This document shows, one piece after another, positions 1 through 7,796 of a DNA stretch of 64,000 bases. Location of the stretch: contig NZ_POQS01000002.1 in the NCBI RefSeq assembly GCF_002885955.2, positions 915,215 to 979,214 of the forward strand, in the 5' to 3' direction. Under the pieces are notes generated by a model. It did no database searches. It was not told the DNA's origin and was given only the letters and a program-made list of their open reading frames with translations. The stretch comes from Achromobacter pulmonis (GTDB lineage Bacteria; Pseudomonadota; Gammaproteobacteria; Burkholderiales; Burkholderiaceae_B). The translations under genes were made by a program, and so were the position numbers. Each line of letters opens with the position of its first letter. Position 1 is the stretch's first letter.

Positions 1-854
1 CCCACGTTGTTGGACAGCGCGCCGGCCGCCAGCATGGGCCGGCTGCCCACGTGGGTCAGGTCCGGCCCCAGCGTCCCGGCCGCCGCCGTGCCGCGCACCG
101 CGTGGCACTGGGCGCAATCGCGCTGGAACACGCGCTCGCCCAGGCGCAGCGCCGGCGCGGCCGCGGCCGCCGGGCGGCGCTGCGCCTGCATCCATTGCTC
201 GAAACGCGCCGGCTCCAGCGCCTGCACCTCGAACCGCATATTGGCGTGCTGGGCGCCGCAGTACTCCGCGCAGAAACCGCGGAACACGCCGGGCCCGGGC
301 GCCAGCACGCGCAGCCGGTTGACGCGCCCGGGCACCAGATCCAGCTTGCCGGCGAGGCTGGGCGCCCAGAAGCTGTGGATCACGTTGTCGGAACGCAGCA
401 GGAACTCCACCGGCACGCCGGCCGGAATCCGGATCTCGTTGGCGGTTTCGAACAGCAGGCCGCCGCCCGCGTCCCGGTAGCGCACGCGCCACCACCACAG
501 TTCGCCCGCCACTTCGATGCGCAGGGCCGGCTCGGGTCCGCGCGCCATGGCGGCGGCCGCCTGCAAGGCGTAGACCAGCAGGGCCGTCAGCGCCGCCGTC
601 GGAAACGCGACGCCGGCGGCCACGATCAGCGCCGGGCGGCCCAACAGCCGGCGCGCCCGCGCCGGACCGTACATCGCCAGCCCCAGCAGCAGCGCCGCCA
701 ACACGAAGATCGCCGCGGCGCCCAGGTACAGCACCCAGCCGATTTCGGCGATGCGGGCCGCGTCCTCGCCCTGCGGCTGCAGCACGGAATGGGTCTGCGC
801 CCGGGACGCGGCCGGCAGCGCGACGGCAAGCAGGAAGGCAATGATGGGCGCCAT
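1..854 (-). CDS. coxB: Cytochrome c oxidase subunit II with fused cytochrome c domain (C-terminus off the left edge)
   Basis: Carries the CuA electron-entry site of a haem-copper terminal oxidase and a C-terminal cytochrome c domain (caa3 type), acting at the periplasmic face. Visible in order: signal peptide (about 1-20), two membrane helices (about 40-62 and 75-97), the LWWWRVRY aromatic stretch (119-126), and CuA ligands H160, C195, C199, H203 and M206 in FCAEYCGAQHANM. A haem site CAQCH follows at 247-251. The reading frame is open to position 1, so the end is missing, and oxidase subunit I presumably lies beyond. The ATG at 854 gives a good signal peptide but no clear Shine-Dalgarno. It diverges from the cytochrome gene at 985 and has a sigma-54-like site upstream. 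The family call is firm; caa3 versus another cytochrome-fused oxidase is inferred. Confidence 0.9.
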   Translation of the reverse strand, partial: MAPIIAFLLAVALPAASRAQTHSVLQPQGEDAARIAEIGWVLYLGAAAIFVLAALLLGLAMYGPARARRLLGRPALIVAAGVAFPTAALTALLVYALQAAAAMARGPEPALRIEVAGELWWWRVRYRDAGGGLLFETANEIRIPAGVPVEFLLRSDNVIHSFWAPSLAGKLDLVPGRVNRLRVLAPGPGVFRGFCAEYCGAQHANMRFEVQALEPARFEQWMQAQRRPAAAAAPALRLGERVFQRDCAQCHAVRGTAAAGTLGPDLTHVGSRPMLAAGALSNNV

Positions 855-920
855 ATGAGAAAGCGGAAGTCCGGCCAAGACGCGAGCAGCCGCAGGCGGA
901 CGCCGCGCCGCCCGTGCCCA

Positions 921-934
921 GCACGCGGCGTGCC
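921..934 (-). promoter_or_regulatory. Sigma-54-like promoter for coxB
   Basis: The minus strand reads GGCACGCCGCGTGC, which has the GG-N10-GC layout of RpoN promoters. The -24 half (GGCACG) is exact; the -12 half is GTGC instead of TTGC. It ends 66 bp before the coxB start. It lies back to back with the plus-strand site at 945. Confidence 0.45.
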
Positions 935-944
935 CGCCGCACGG

Positions 945-958
945 GGCATAAGACTTGC
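945..958 (+). promoter_or_regulatory. Sigma-54-like promoter for the cytochrome c pair
   Basis: The sequence GGCATAAGACTTGC matches GG-N10-GC, with a perfect TTGC at -12 followed by T. It ends 27 bp before the GTG start at 985. It overlaps the alternative upstream ATG at 955, which argues against that start. Confidence 0.5.
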
Positions 959-984
959 TGGACGCGCCAGCCAGGAGGCCCGCC

Positions 985-1401
985 GTGCAAGCTCATGCCC
1001 GCCCCATCGCCGCGCTCTTGGGCGCCGCCGCCCTCGCGCTGCTGGCCGGGTGCGAGGACGGACGTCCGCCGCTGGCGCCGGCCGGCCCCGCCGCGGCGCA
1101 GGCCGACCCGGCGCGCGGCCGCGGCCTGGTGGCCGCGCGCGGCTGCGTCGCCTGCCACACGGTCCCTGGCGTGCGCGGGCCGCGCTCGAACGTCGGGCCG
1201 CCGCTGGAGGACCTGGCGCGGCGCGCCTATCTGGGCGGCGCGCTGCCCAACACGCCGGCCAATCTGGCGCGCTGGCTGCTGGACCCGCCCGCCTTCAACC
1301 CGGGCACCGCCATGCCCGACATGGACCTGACGCCGGCCGAGGCCGCGGACATCGCCGCGTTTCTGCTGGCCCCCGCCTCATCCGGGGGACGCGCGCCATG
1401 A
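985..1401 (+). CDS. Monohaem cytochrome c lipoprotein
   Basis: Membrane-anchored periplasmic electron carrier, probably feeding the divergent oxidase. The 138-residue product has a lipobox LLAGC (Cys23), one haem site CVACH (54-58) and a distal Met candidate in GTAMPDMDL. The GTG start is chosen because AGGAGG lies at 973-978, just upstream, and because the longer ATG start at 955 falls inside the sigma-54-like element. Its stop overlaps the next start (ATGA), so the two cytochromes are translationally coupled. Class I cytochrome fold is a family inference; the exact partner is unknown. Confidence 0.82.
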   Translation: MQAHARPIAALLGAAALALLAGCEDGRPPLAPAGPAAAQADPARGRGLVAARGCVACHTVPGVRGPRSNVGPPLEDLARRAYLGGALPNTPANLARWLLDPPAFNPGTAMPDMDLTPAEAADIAAFLLAPASSGGRAP

Positions 1402-2228
1402 AAAACTGGAAAGTCGCCGCCCTGACCGTGCTGGCCGGCGCCGCCGGCGGGGCCTGCCTGGGCGCGGCCGCCGTCTATTGGGGCTGGTACGACGTCAGCG
1501 CCACCGCCTCGCACACCATCGCCGTGCACCGCCTGCTCGACATTACGCAGATGCAGGCGGTGCGACGGCGCGCGGCGGACATCGAAGTCCCCGATCTGGA
1601 CGATCCGGTCCGCGCGCGCAACGGCCTGGCGCTCTACCAGGCCCATTGCGTGCAGTGCCACGGCGCGCCGGGCGTCGCGCCCGAGCCCTATGCGCTGGGG
1701 CTGAACCCGGCTCCCGCCGCGCTGGTCGGCAGCGCGCGCGAGCGCCCGGCCGCCGACATTTACTGGATCGTGCGCGAAGGCATCCGGATGACCGGCATGC
1801 CGGCCTGGCGCTACCGCCTGACGGATGCCGAAATCTGGGACGTGGTGGCGTTCATGCGCGTGCTGCCGGCGCTGTCGCCGCGCGACTACCGGGCGCAGGC
1901 CGACGCCGCCGGTCCGACGGCGCGCCCGCAAGCGGTCGCGCCGCGCGTGGGCGACGCCGCGGCCGGGCGCGACGCATTGCAGCAATACCTATGCGCCACC
2001 TGCCACGCCATACCCGGCGTGGCGGGCGCCAACCATCACGTGGGACCGCCGCTGGCCGGCCTGGCCAGCCGCCCCTACATCGCCGGCACCCTGCCCTACA
2101 CGCAGGCCAATATGCAGCGCTGGCTGCTTGCGCCGGACAGCATCAAGCCCGGGTCGGCCATGCCGGACCTGGGCCTGAGCGAGCAGGACGCGCGCGACAT
2201 CGCGGCGTTTCTCGATACGCTGCGCTAG
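1398..2228 (+). CDS. Dihaem c-type cytochrome
   Basis: Electron-transfer protein of 276 residues with an N-terminal membrane anchor or signal (about 6-28) and two cytochrome c domains. The haem sites are CVQCH (84-88) and CATCH (199-203), each followed by a Met-containing segment (MTGMP near 131; GSAMPDL near the C-terminus). The second domain closely resembles the single domain of the gene before it (IPGV..., ...NHHVGPPL, LAPDSIKPGSAMPDL), suggesting duplication. Translation starts in an ATGA overlap with the upstream cytochrome. Together with coxB this looks like a branch that delivers electrons to a haem-copper oxidase. No haem c oxidase subunit III is in the window. Confidence 0.85.
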   Translation: MKNWKVAALTVLAGAAGGACLGAAAVYWGWYDVSATASHTIAVHRLLDITQMQAVRRRAADIEVPDLDDPVRARNGLALYQAHCVQCHGAPGVAPEPYALGLNPAPAALVGSARERPAADIYWIVREGIRMTGMPAWRYRLTDAEIWDVVAFMRVLPALSPRDYRAQADAAGPTARPQAVAPRVGDAAAGRDALQQYLCATCHAIPGVAGANHHVGPPLAGLASRPYIAGTLPYTQANMQRWLLAPDSIKPGSAMPDLGLSEQDARDIAAFLDTLR

Positions 2229-2404
2229 CTTCTGCTGCGCGCGCCGCCGCCGCGGTTGCGCTGGCTCTGCTGGTCCTGGCCGGTGCCGACCTGGCTGACG
2301 TGGCCTTCCTTCTTGGTCCGGTTCTGCACGTCGCGGTGGCTGGCCTGGGTTTCGCGCGCGGTGTCGTCGGCCGACGGGTTGGGCTTGCTGTCTTTGGGTT
2401 TCAT
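2225..2404 (-). CDS. Small hydrophilic protein of unknown function
   Basis: A 59-residue, highly charged, Lys/Arg/Gln/Asp-rich product beginning MKPKDSKPNPSADD, with no signal peptide, membrane segment or Cys. It looks intrinsically disordered and resembles the short stress-type hydrophilic proteins of soil and plant-associated proteobacteria, though I recognise no family. The start is supported by GAGGAAG a few bases upstream and by a sigma-54-like element at 2443-2456. Its stop overlaps the end of the convergent dihaem cytochrome gene by 4 bp. Function unknown. Confidence 0.55.
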   Translation of the reverse strand: MKPKDSKPNPSADDTARETQASHRDVQNRTKKEGHVSQVGTGQDQQSQRNRGGGARSRS

Positions 2405-2442
2405 GGCGGACTTCCTCGGGTATGCCGGATGGTGTCCAGGCA

Positions 2443-2456
2443 GCAAGCCCCATGCC
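2443..2456 (-). promoter_or_regulatory. Sigma-54-like promoter for the small protein at 2225
   Basis: The minus strand reads GGCATGGGGCTTGC followed by T, an RpoN-type GG-N10-GC with TTGCT at -12. It ends 38 bp before the start codon, a spacing shared by several other sites in this window. Confidence 0.5.
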
Positions 2457-2470
2457 CGCAAGCCCCTCCC

Positions 2471-2484
2471 GGCACGGCGCTTGC
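2471..2484 (+). promoter_or_regulatory. Sigma-54-like promoter for the DUF421 gene
   Basis: GGCACGGCGCTTGC, identical to the site at 58350. It lies only 12 bp from the ATG at 2497, so the transcript would be almost leaderless, or translation begins at the in-frame ATG at 2545. Confidence 0.55.
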
Positions 2485-2496
2485 TTGGGCTGCGCC

Positions 2497-3021
2497 ATGG
2501 ACAAGTTCATCGAAATCTTCGCGCTGCAGGCCGGCTTCGCCGAAATGCTGATACGCGGCACCACGATGTACTGGGTGCTTTACGCCTTGTTGCGCATTTC
2601 CGGCAGGCGCGACCTGGGCTCTCTGGGCATGGCCGACATGCTGGTGCTGGTGCTGGTGGCCGACGCCGCCGGCAACGCCATGTCGGGAGATTCCTACTCC
2701 ATGGGCGACGGCATCATCGTGGTCGCCACCATCGTGGGCTGGAGCTATCTGCTGGACCGTCTCAGCTATTACATCCCGCCGTTGCGCCGCCTGCTCGAAC
2801 CGCAGCGGGTCTGCCTGGTGAAATCCGGCCGCGTGTTGGCCAAGGGCCTGAAGCAGGAACACATCACGCGCAGCGAACTGATGGAGCAGTTGCGCCTCAA
2901 GGGCGTGGCCAGCCTGTCGGAGGTCCACCGGGCGTATCTGGAGACCACCGGCGAATTCAGCGTGATCCGCGCGTCCGACGCCAACAAGGGAGACGCCTCC
3001 ACGCTGGAGGAGGACGACTGA
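2497..3021 (+). CDS. DUF421 (YetF/YdfR-type) inner-membrane protein
   Basis: A 174-residue protein with the DUF421 layout. A short N-terminus leads into hydrophobic segments at about 20-35, 45-65 and 67-90, with the family motif LLRISGRRDLGSL between the first two. A cytoplasmic domain then carries the R/K-rich, KGLKQEHITRSELMEQLRLKG region typical of the family. The molecular role of DUF421 proteins is not established, though in other bacteria some are linked to stress or sporulation. The start at 2497 fits family length. The in-frame ATG at 2545 remains possible because the sigma-54-like site is so close. The C-terminal tail is acidic. Confidence 0.75.
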   Translation: MDKFIEIFALQAGFAEMLIRGTTMYWVLYALLRISGRRDLGSLGMADMLVLVLVADAAGNAMSGDSYSMGDGIIVVATIVGWSYLLDRLSYYIPPLRRLLEPQRVCLVKSGRVLAKGLKQEHITRSELMEQLRLKGVASLSEVHRAYLETTGEFSVIRASDANKGDASTLEEDD

Positions 3022-3088
3022 GCGGCGCAGATATTCCACCCTGTCGGTACTTTTTTCCGAATGCCGCGGATTTCCGCCGGACCGGACG

Positions 3089-3718
3089 CTAGCCGCCGGC
3101 CAGCTTCCTGGCGCGGACCAGCGCGTCCACAATGGTCCGGTACACGGCCTGGCGGCCCTGCTCGTCCGGATTGCGCAACGCGTACGAGGGATGGTAGGAC
3201 GCCAGCACCGGTATGCCATCGCGCGCCAGCGTGCGGCCCAGCGCCGCCGCCAGGGTCTGGCCGCGGCCGCGCACCACTGCGCCCAGCGCGGTCGCCCCCA
3301 GGGCCACGATGACGCGTGGCCGGACGGTTTCGAGTTCCTTGTCCAGCCAGTAGGCGCAGGCCTGGATCTCGGCCTGCGCCGGCGTTTTGTGCATGCGGCG
3401 CTTGCCGCGCAGTTGCCATTTGAAATGCTTGACCGCGTTGGTCAGGTAGACCGCTTCGCGCGCCACGCCCGCCTGTTCCAGGGCCCGGTCCAGCAACGCG
3501 CCGGCCGGTCCGACGAACGGCAGGCCGGCCAGGTCTTCCTTGTCGCCCGGCTGTTCGCCCACCAGCATGATGGCGGCGCGGCGCGCGCCGGCCCCGGGCA
3601 CGGGCTGGGTGGCGTTGCGCCACAGCCCGCAGCGCCGGCAGGCCTTCAGCGTTCTGGGGCGCTGCTGCGGGTCGACGTCGTCGGGCCGGGGTTCGGGCGG
3701 CGGTCTGGAAGCGGCCAT
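3089..3718 (-). CDS. udgX: UdgX-type uracil-DNA glycosylase
   Basis: Excises uracil from DNA. The mycobacterial UdgX subfamily then stays covalently bound to the abasic sugar through a histidine in its KRRIH loop. The 209-residue product shows the UdgX motifs: CRRC (27-30), GEQPGDKEDLAG (54-65), LPFVGPAG, TNAVKHFK (93-100), the loop KRRMH with catalytic-type H110, C121, and SYHPS near the C-terminus. Cysteines 27, 30 and 121 would serve the Fe-S cluster. Met replaces Ile in the loop. The gene starts 10 bp after the stop of the UDP-glucuronate decarboxylase, so it appears to be the last gene of the glycan operon, an unusual setting for DNA repair. The subfamily call rests on the loop and is strong. 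Confidence 0.88.
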   Translation of the reverse strand: MAASRPPPEPRPDDVDPQQRPRTLKACRRCGLWRNATQPVPGAGARRAAIMLVGEQPGDKEDLAGLPFVGPAGALLDRALEQAGVAREAVYLTNAVKHFKWQLRGKRRMHKTPAQAEIQACAYWLDKELETVRPRVIVALGATALGAVVRGRGQTLAAALGRTLARDGIPVLASYHPSYALRNPDEQGRQAVYRTIVDALVRARKLAGG

Positions 3719-3728
3719 GCGCCTGCCC

Positions 3729-4769
3729 CTAGCGGCGCGCCAGGGAACCGGGCGCGTACAGCTGCCGCCACGCCGCCGTGTCCGGCGGCCGGCGGCGCGC
3801 GCGCGCCGTCAGCTCCCGTTCCGCGCTGAAGTACGCCACCGTGCGCGCGATGCCCTCGGCCGGGTCGACGCGCGGCCACCAGCCCAGGCAGCGCCGCGCC
3901 AGCGAAATGTCCGGGCAGCGCTGGGTCGGATCGTCCACCGGCAGGTTGCGGTGCACCAGCGGCACCTGCGCGCCGGTCAGCACGCGCACCATGTCCGCCA
4001 TCTGCAGCATGGTCAGTTCGGCCGGATTGCCCAGGTTGACCGGCCGCGCCATCTCGGCCGGACTTTCCATCAGCCGCACCAGGCCGTCGATCAGGTCGTC
4101 CACATAGCAGAAGGAGCGCGTCTGCGTGCCGTCGCCATAGATGGTCAGCGGCTGGCCGGCCAGCGCCTGCATGATGAAGTTGGACACCACGCGGCCATCG
4201 TCGGGCGCCATGCGCGGACCGTAGGTGTTGAAGATGCGCGCGATCTTCACGACCACGCCTTCGTGGCGCGCGTACTCCATGAAAATGGTCTCGGCGCAGC
4301 GCTTGCCCTCGTCGTAGCAGGAACGCGGCCCGATCGGGTTGACGTGGCCCCAGTAGCCCTCGCGCTGCGGATGCTCCAGCGGGTCGCCATAGACCTCGCT
4401 GGTCGAGGCCTGCAGCACGCGGGCGCCGCAGCGCCGCGCCAGCTCCAGCAGCTGCATGGAGCCCAGCACGCAGGTACGCAGCGTTTTCAGCGGATCGGCC
4501 TGGTAGTGGACCGGCGAGGCCGGGCATGCGAGGTTGTAGATTCGGTCGACTTCGATGCCGGCCAGCGGTTCGACCACGTCATGCCGCAGGCACGAAAAGC
4601 GCGGCTGGTCGGCGAAGCCGGCCAGGTTGCGCGCCCGCCCCGTCTGGAAATTGTCCACGCACACCACTTCCCAGCCGTCGGCAAGCAGGCGGGCGCAAAG
4701 GTTCGAGCCCAGAAAGCCGGCTCCGCCGGCGACCAGCGCGCGGCCGGTCCGTACAGTATCGTCCATCAT
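3729..4769 (-). CDS. UDP-glucuronate decarboxylase-like NAD-dependent epimerase
   Basis: Extended short-chain dehydrogenase/reductase of 346 residues, most like UDP-glucuronate decarboxylases that make UDP-xylose. It has the Rossmann motif GGAGFLG near residue 15, the [10 protein letters not shown] segment, the catalytic Tyr-x3-Lys in [11 protein letters not shown], and the [10 protein letters not shown] segment typical of the family. Its ATG (4767-4769) overlaps the stop of the upstream GT4 gene, so it is coupled within the operon. A related nucleotide-sugar epimerase or dehydratase cannot be excluded. It probably supplies a pentose donor to the neighbouring glycosyltransferases. Confidence 0.78.
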   Translation of the reverse strand: MMDDTVRTGRALVAGGAGFLGSNLCARLLADGWEVVCVDNFQTGRARNLAGFADQPRFSCLRHDVVEPLAGIEVDRIYNLACPASPVHYQADPLKTLRTCVLGSMQLLELARRCGARVLQASTSEVYGDPLEHPQREGYWGHVNPIGPRSCYDEGKRCAETIFMEYARHEGVVVKIARIFNTYGPRMAPDDGRVVSNFIMQALAGQPLTIYGDGTQTRSFCYVDDLIDGLVRLMESPAEMARPVNLGNPAELTMLQMADMVRVLTGAQVPLVHRNLPVDDPTQRCPDISLARRCLGWWPRVDPAEGIARTVAYFSAERELTARARRRPPDTAAWRQLYAPGSLARR

Positions 4770-5737
4770 GCAGCCTCCAGGATCGTATCGAAGACGTCCA
4801 CCCAGTCGGACACGAATCGTTCCATGCCGAATCGCGCCAGCGCGGTCTCGCGGCCCCGGGCGCCCCACTGCCGCGCCAGTTCTGGCTGCTCCAGCAGCGC
4901 GCGCGCCGCCTGCGCCAGCCGCTCGGGACGGGTGTCCACGTAGCCGTTCTCCCCGCTTCTGATGACGGTGGGCAGTTCCGTCGCGGCGAAGCCCACCACC
5001 GGCACGCCGCAAAGCATGGCTTCCACCAGCGACAGCCCCAGGCTGGCGTAGCGGATCGGGCTGAAGAAATACCGGTAGCGCGCCATGAACGCGCCGACTT
5101 CCATATTGGGCACCTCGCCCAGGCCGCCCAGTTCCTCCGCCCCCATGCCGATCAGGTCCAGCGGCGTGCGCGCGCGCATGTCCTCGAACAGGTCCAGCCC
5201 GATGCGCCTGCCGCGCCGCGCCAGATGGTTGATGGCGACGACGCCGCGCGCCAGCGAACCGTCGTAGTGCGCCGCGGGCGGCGGCACGCCGTGCTCGACC
5301 ACGCGCACCGGCATGTCGCCGCAGTCCCACATCGCCGCGTTGTACGGGGTGACGTGCACGGTCAGGCCGCGCTCGTGGCGAAACGGATGCACGCTGTCGG
5401 TGGGATGCGGGGCCGGCGGATTGTGCTCCAGATACGCGCAGGGCAAGGCGCGCTGCTCGTCGTCCAGCAGCAGCCGGGCGTCGTCCAGGTTCTGGCGCGA
5501 CTGGTACAGCACGCAGTCGAAGCGCAGCGAGCGCAGGTCCTGCGCGGGCACCTGGACCACGTTGCCGGTCCACGGGATGCGCCGGCCCAGTTCGCCGTAG
5601 CCCGGCGGGCCGCCGGGCAGCCCCGGCACGATGAAATCGTGCGGCACGTGGCCCAGCGCATACAGGTAATTGCCATGCACGTGCCAGGTCAGGATGCGCA
5701 GGCGGCGCGCGGCGCGCGGCGTTGTTGTCGGCATCAT
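4766..5737 (-). CDS. Glycosyltransferase, GT4-like
   Basis: A 323-residue GT-B-type transferase acting in the cytoplasm. N-terminal [12 protein letters not shown] resembles the sugar-acceptor domain of GT4 enzymes. The C-terminal half has the donor-site signature region [19 protein letters not shown] with the E-x7-type segment, followed by a helical tail ([14 protein letters not shown]). It starts in an ATGA overlap with the upstream GT9 and ends in an ATGA overlap with the decarboxylase. Donor and acceptor cannot be read from sequence. Confidence 0.75.
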   Translation of the reverse strand: MMPTTTPRAARRLRILTWHVHGNYLYALGHVPHDFIVPGLPGGPPGYGELGRRIPWTGNVVQVPAQDLRSLRFDCVLYQSRQNLDDARLLLDDEQRALPCAYLEHNPPAPHPTDSVHPFRHERGLTVHVTPYNAAMWDCGDMPVRVVEHGVPPPAAHYDGSLARGVVAINHLARRGRRIGLDLFEDMRARTPLDLIGMGAEELGGLGEVPNMEVGAFMARYRYFFSPIRYASLGLSLVEAMLCGVPVVGFAATELPTVIRSGENGYVDTRPERLAQAARALLEQPELARQWGARGRETALARFGMERFVSDWVDVFDTILEAA

Positions 5738-6795
5738 GGTTCAACCCTCCCCAGTTGCGCCCGCGCGCAGGCCAGCACCTGCGGCACGCTCACGGCCAGG
5801 GCGCAGGGATGGCCGATCGGACAGGTTTCGTAGGCGCACGGCCGGCAAGGCGCGTCGGCCGCCAGCACCGCGTGGCGGCGCCGGTCCAGCGGCGCCCAGC
5901 GCGCCGCATCGCTGCCGCAGGCGATCACCACGCTGCGCGCGCCGACCGCGGCGGCCACGTGCGAGATGCCGGTGTCGTTGCACACCAGCAGGCGGCAGCC
6001 GGCCACCAGCGCGGCCAGGCCGCCCAGCGCGGTCGCGCCGCAAAGATCGGCCAGCGGCACGCCCGCCCGCCGCCGCAGTTCGGCGGTCATGCCGCGTTCG
6101 GCCTCGGTTCCGGTCAGCGCGACCTGCCAGCTCTGCCCGGCCAGCGCCTGCGCGACCTGCGCATAGCGCTCCAGCGGCCAGCGCCGCGACGGCAAGCGCG
6201 CGCCCACGTGCATCAGCACCAGCCTGGCCGGGTCCAGCGCGTGCTCGCGCAGCAGGCGCCGCGCCTCGTTCCGGTCGGCTTCGCCGATGGGAAACTCCAG
6301 GCCGTCGTCCTCGGCCGGCAGGCCCAGATGGCGCAGCAGCGCCAGATAGCGCCGCGGCTCGGGCAGGCCGTCGGGCCAGGCCAGACGCTGGCCGGGGATC
6401 TCGGCGGCGGCCTCGGCCACGAAGCCGCCCCAGCGGCGCGCGCCCAGGCGTTCGACCAGTGGATTGGAGCGCGCGCCGCTGCCATGCATCTGCAGGGCCA
6501 CGTCGTAGCCGCTGCGGCTCATGCGGCGAAAGAACGCCGGCAGCGCCTGCGGCCGCGCCGGCTGCTCGGGAAACGCCGGGATGCCGGGGAACTCGATCAG
6601 TTCGTCCACATAGGCGTGGAAGCGCGCGCAGAATTCGCGCGCGCCGGGCAGCCCCACCAGCGCGACGTGCGCCTGCGGAAATGCGCGCCGCAGCGCGCGC
6701 AGGGCGGGCACCGCGCACAGCATGTCGCCCAGCTGCAGCGCGCGGAACACCGCGATGCTGGCCGGCGGAGAGGCGGGATCGAGCAGCGGCGTCAT
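5734..6795 (-). CDS. Glycosyltransferase family 9 (heptosyltransferase-like)
   Basis: A 353-residue ADP-heptose:LPS-heptosyltransferase-type GT-B enzyme. Seen are the N-terminal [32 protein letters not shown] in the donor domain, [17 protein letters not shown] (the family's NDTG/H segment) and a late Cys cluster [15 protein letters not shown]. The last is common in this GT9 group. The operon also encodes a heptose-bisphosphate phosphatase, so heptose transfer is a reasonable guess. The gene is coupled to its neighbours by 4-bp overlaps at both ends. Confidence 0.82.
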   Translation of the reverse strand: MTPLLDPASPPASIAVFRALQLGDMLCAVPALRALRRAFPQAHVALVGLPGAREFCARFHAYVDELIEFPGIPAFPEQPARPQALPAFFRRMSRSGYDVALQMHGSGARSNPLVERLGARRWGGFVAEAAAEIPGQRLAWPDGLPEPRRYLALLRHLGLPAEDDGLEFPIGEADRNEARRLLREHALDPARLVLMHVGARLPSRRWPLERYAQVAQALAGQSWQVALTGTEAERGMTAELRRRAGVPLADLCGATALGGLAALVAGCRLLVCNDTGISHVAAAVGARSVVIACGSDAARWAPLDRRRHAVLAADAPCRPCAYETCPIGHPCALAVSVPQVLACARAQLGRVEP

Positions 6796-7796
6796 GCGCG
6801 CCTCCCGGCGCTGCGCACGCCCGCGTAGCGGACCCAGCCCACGCAGCGCCACCAGATCGACAAGAGCGGAATGCAGGCCGACGTCACGGCCAGGTCGATC
6901 ACCTCGCGCACGCCGCGGCGCGTGCCGCGCAGGCGGCGGACAAAGAAATTCACGCTCAGCCCGGCCCACAGCACCGCCGCCGCCAGCGCGGCCTGCGCAT
7001 GGCCCAGCGCGGCCAGCGCCACGGCCGAAACAAAGGCCGCCGCCACCACCAGGTAATAGCGCCAGGCCGTGGAACGGATGCGGCGCCGGTACAGCGACGG
7101 ATACTTGCGGCGCAGCAGCATGTCGTACATGGCCTTCTTCTGCATGCCCAGCCCGGCCGCGAAACGCTGGCCGCGCAGCGGATGCAGCACCCGCGCGCGC
7201 GGCTCGCGCCGCACCTTCAGGCCGTGGTCCAGCAAGGCGAAATGCAGGTCGGAGTCTTCGCGCCACGCCATGGCGTAGCGCGGATCGAAGCCGCCCACGG
7301 CCAGCAGCGCCGAACGCCGCACGAAGCAATTGGCGGTGATGAATTCGGAACGGGTCAGGCCGGCCGCGTCGCGTTCGTAGTCGCTGGGCGGGTCGGGGAT
7401 GGGCATCTCGGTGGCGCCGGCCACGGCCGCCAGCTGCGGCGCCAGCGCGCGCACGCCGTTGCCCAGCCATTCCGGCTCGGGGATGGTGTCGTCGTCGGTG
7501 AACGCGATGATCTCCGCCTTGGCGCTGCGCCAGCCCAGGTTGCGCGCGCCGGCCGGGCCGCGCGTGCCGGTCACGGGCAGGTAGCGCAGCGCCGGCCGGT
7601 TGCCCCAGGCCTGGCGCAGTTCGCCGACCTGGCGCTCGGTGGCGCTGCTGGCCGCGTCGTCGCAGACCAGCACTTCGTAGTCGTCGAGGGCGTAGCATTG
7701 GCGCGCCAGGGCCTCCAGGCAGCGCGCCAGCAGGTCCGGCCGCTTGTACGTAGGCACGACGACCGATACCAAGGGCTGGGCGGGGACGCGGCTCAT
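6792..7796 (-). CDS. Glycosyltransferase family 2 with C-terminal membrane helices
   Basis: A 334-residue inverting GT-A enzyme. The N-terminal SVVVPTYKRPDLL, DD in VLVCDDAAS, and DDDTIPEPEWL (metal/nucleotide-binding DxD region) define GT2. The WREDSDLHF segment corresponds to the (E/D)D catalytic-base motif. Two hydrophobic stretches near 235-280 and a third near 305-320 suggest membrane attachment. The start lies in an ATGA overlap with the carbamoyltransferase. Substrate unknown; probably adds a sugar to the same lipid-linked or core glycan as its neighbours. Confidence 0.82.
   Translation of the reverse strand: MSRVPAQPLVSVVVPTYKRPDLLARCLEALARQCYALDDYEVLVCDDAASSATERQVGELRQAWGNRPALRYLPVTGTRGPAGARNLGWRSAKAEIIAFTDDDTIPEPEWLGNGVRALAPQLAAVAGATEMPIPDPPSDYERDAAGLTRSEFITANCFVRRSALLAVGGFDPRYAMAWREDSDLHFALLDHGLKVRREPRARVLHPLRGQRFAAGLGMQKKAMYDMLLRRKYPSLYRRRIRSTAWRYYLVVAAAFVSAVALAALGHAQAALAAAVLWAGLSVNFFVRRLRGTRRGVREVIDLAVTSACIPLLSIWWRCVGWVRYAGVRSAGRRA

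Noticed and set aside
955..984. ATG at 955 as start of the first cytochrome
   Set aside because: It overlaps the sigma-54-like -12 element, and AGGAGG sits correctly before the GTG at 985.
51..2228. A 725-codon open frame through the cytochrome region
   Set aside because: Only its last 276 codons (from 1398) encode a cytochrome. The rest is Arg/Ala-rich antisense text over coxB, an effect of high GC.
3729..5744. A single 671-residue glycosyltransferase-epimerase fusion
   Set aside because: The upstream half is a shifted frame over the GT4 gene; the GT4 and decarboxylase genes are separate and overlap by 4 bp.
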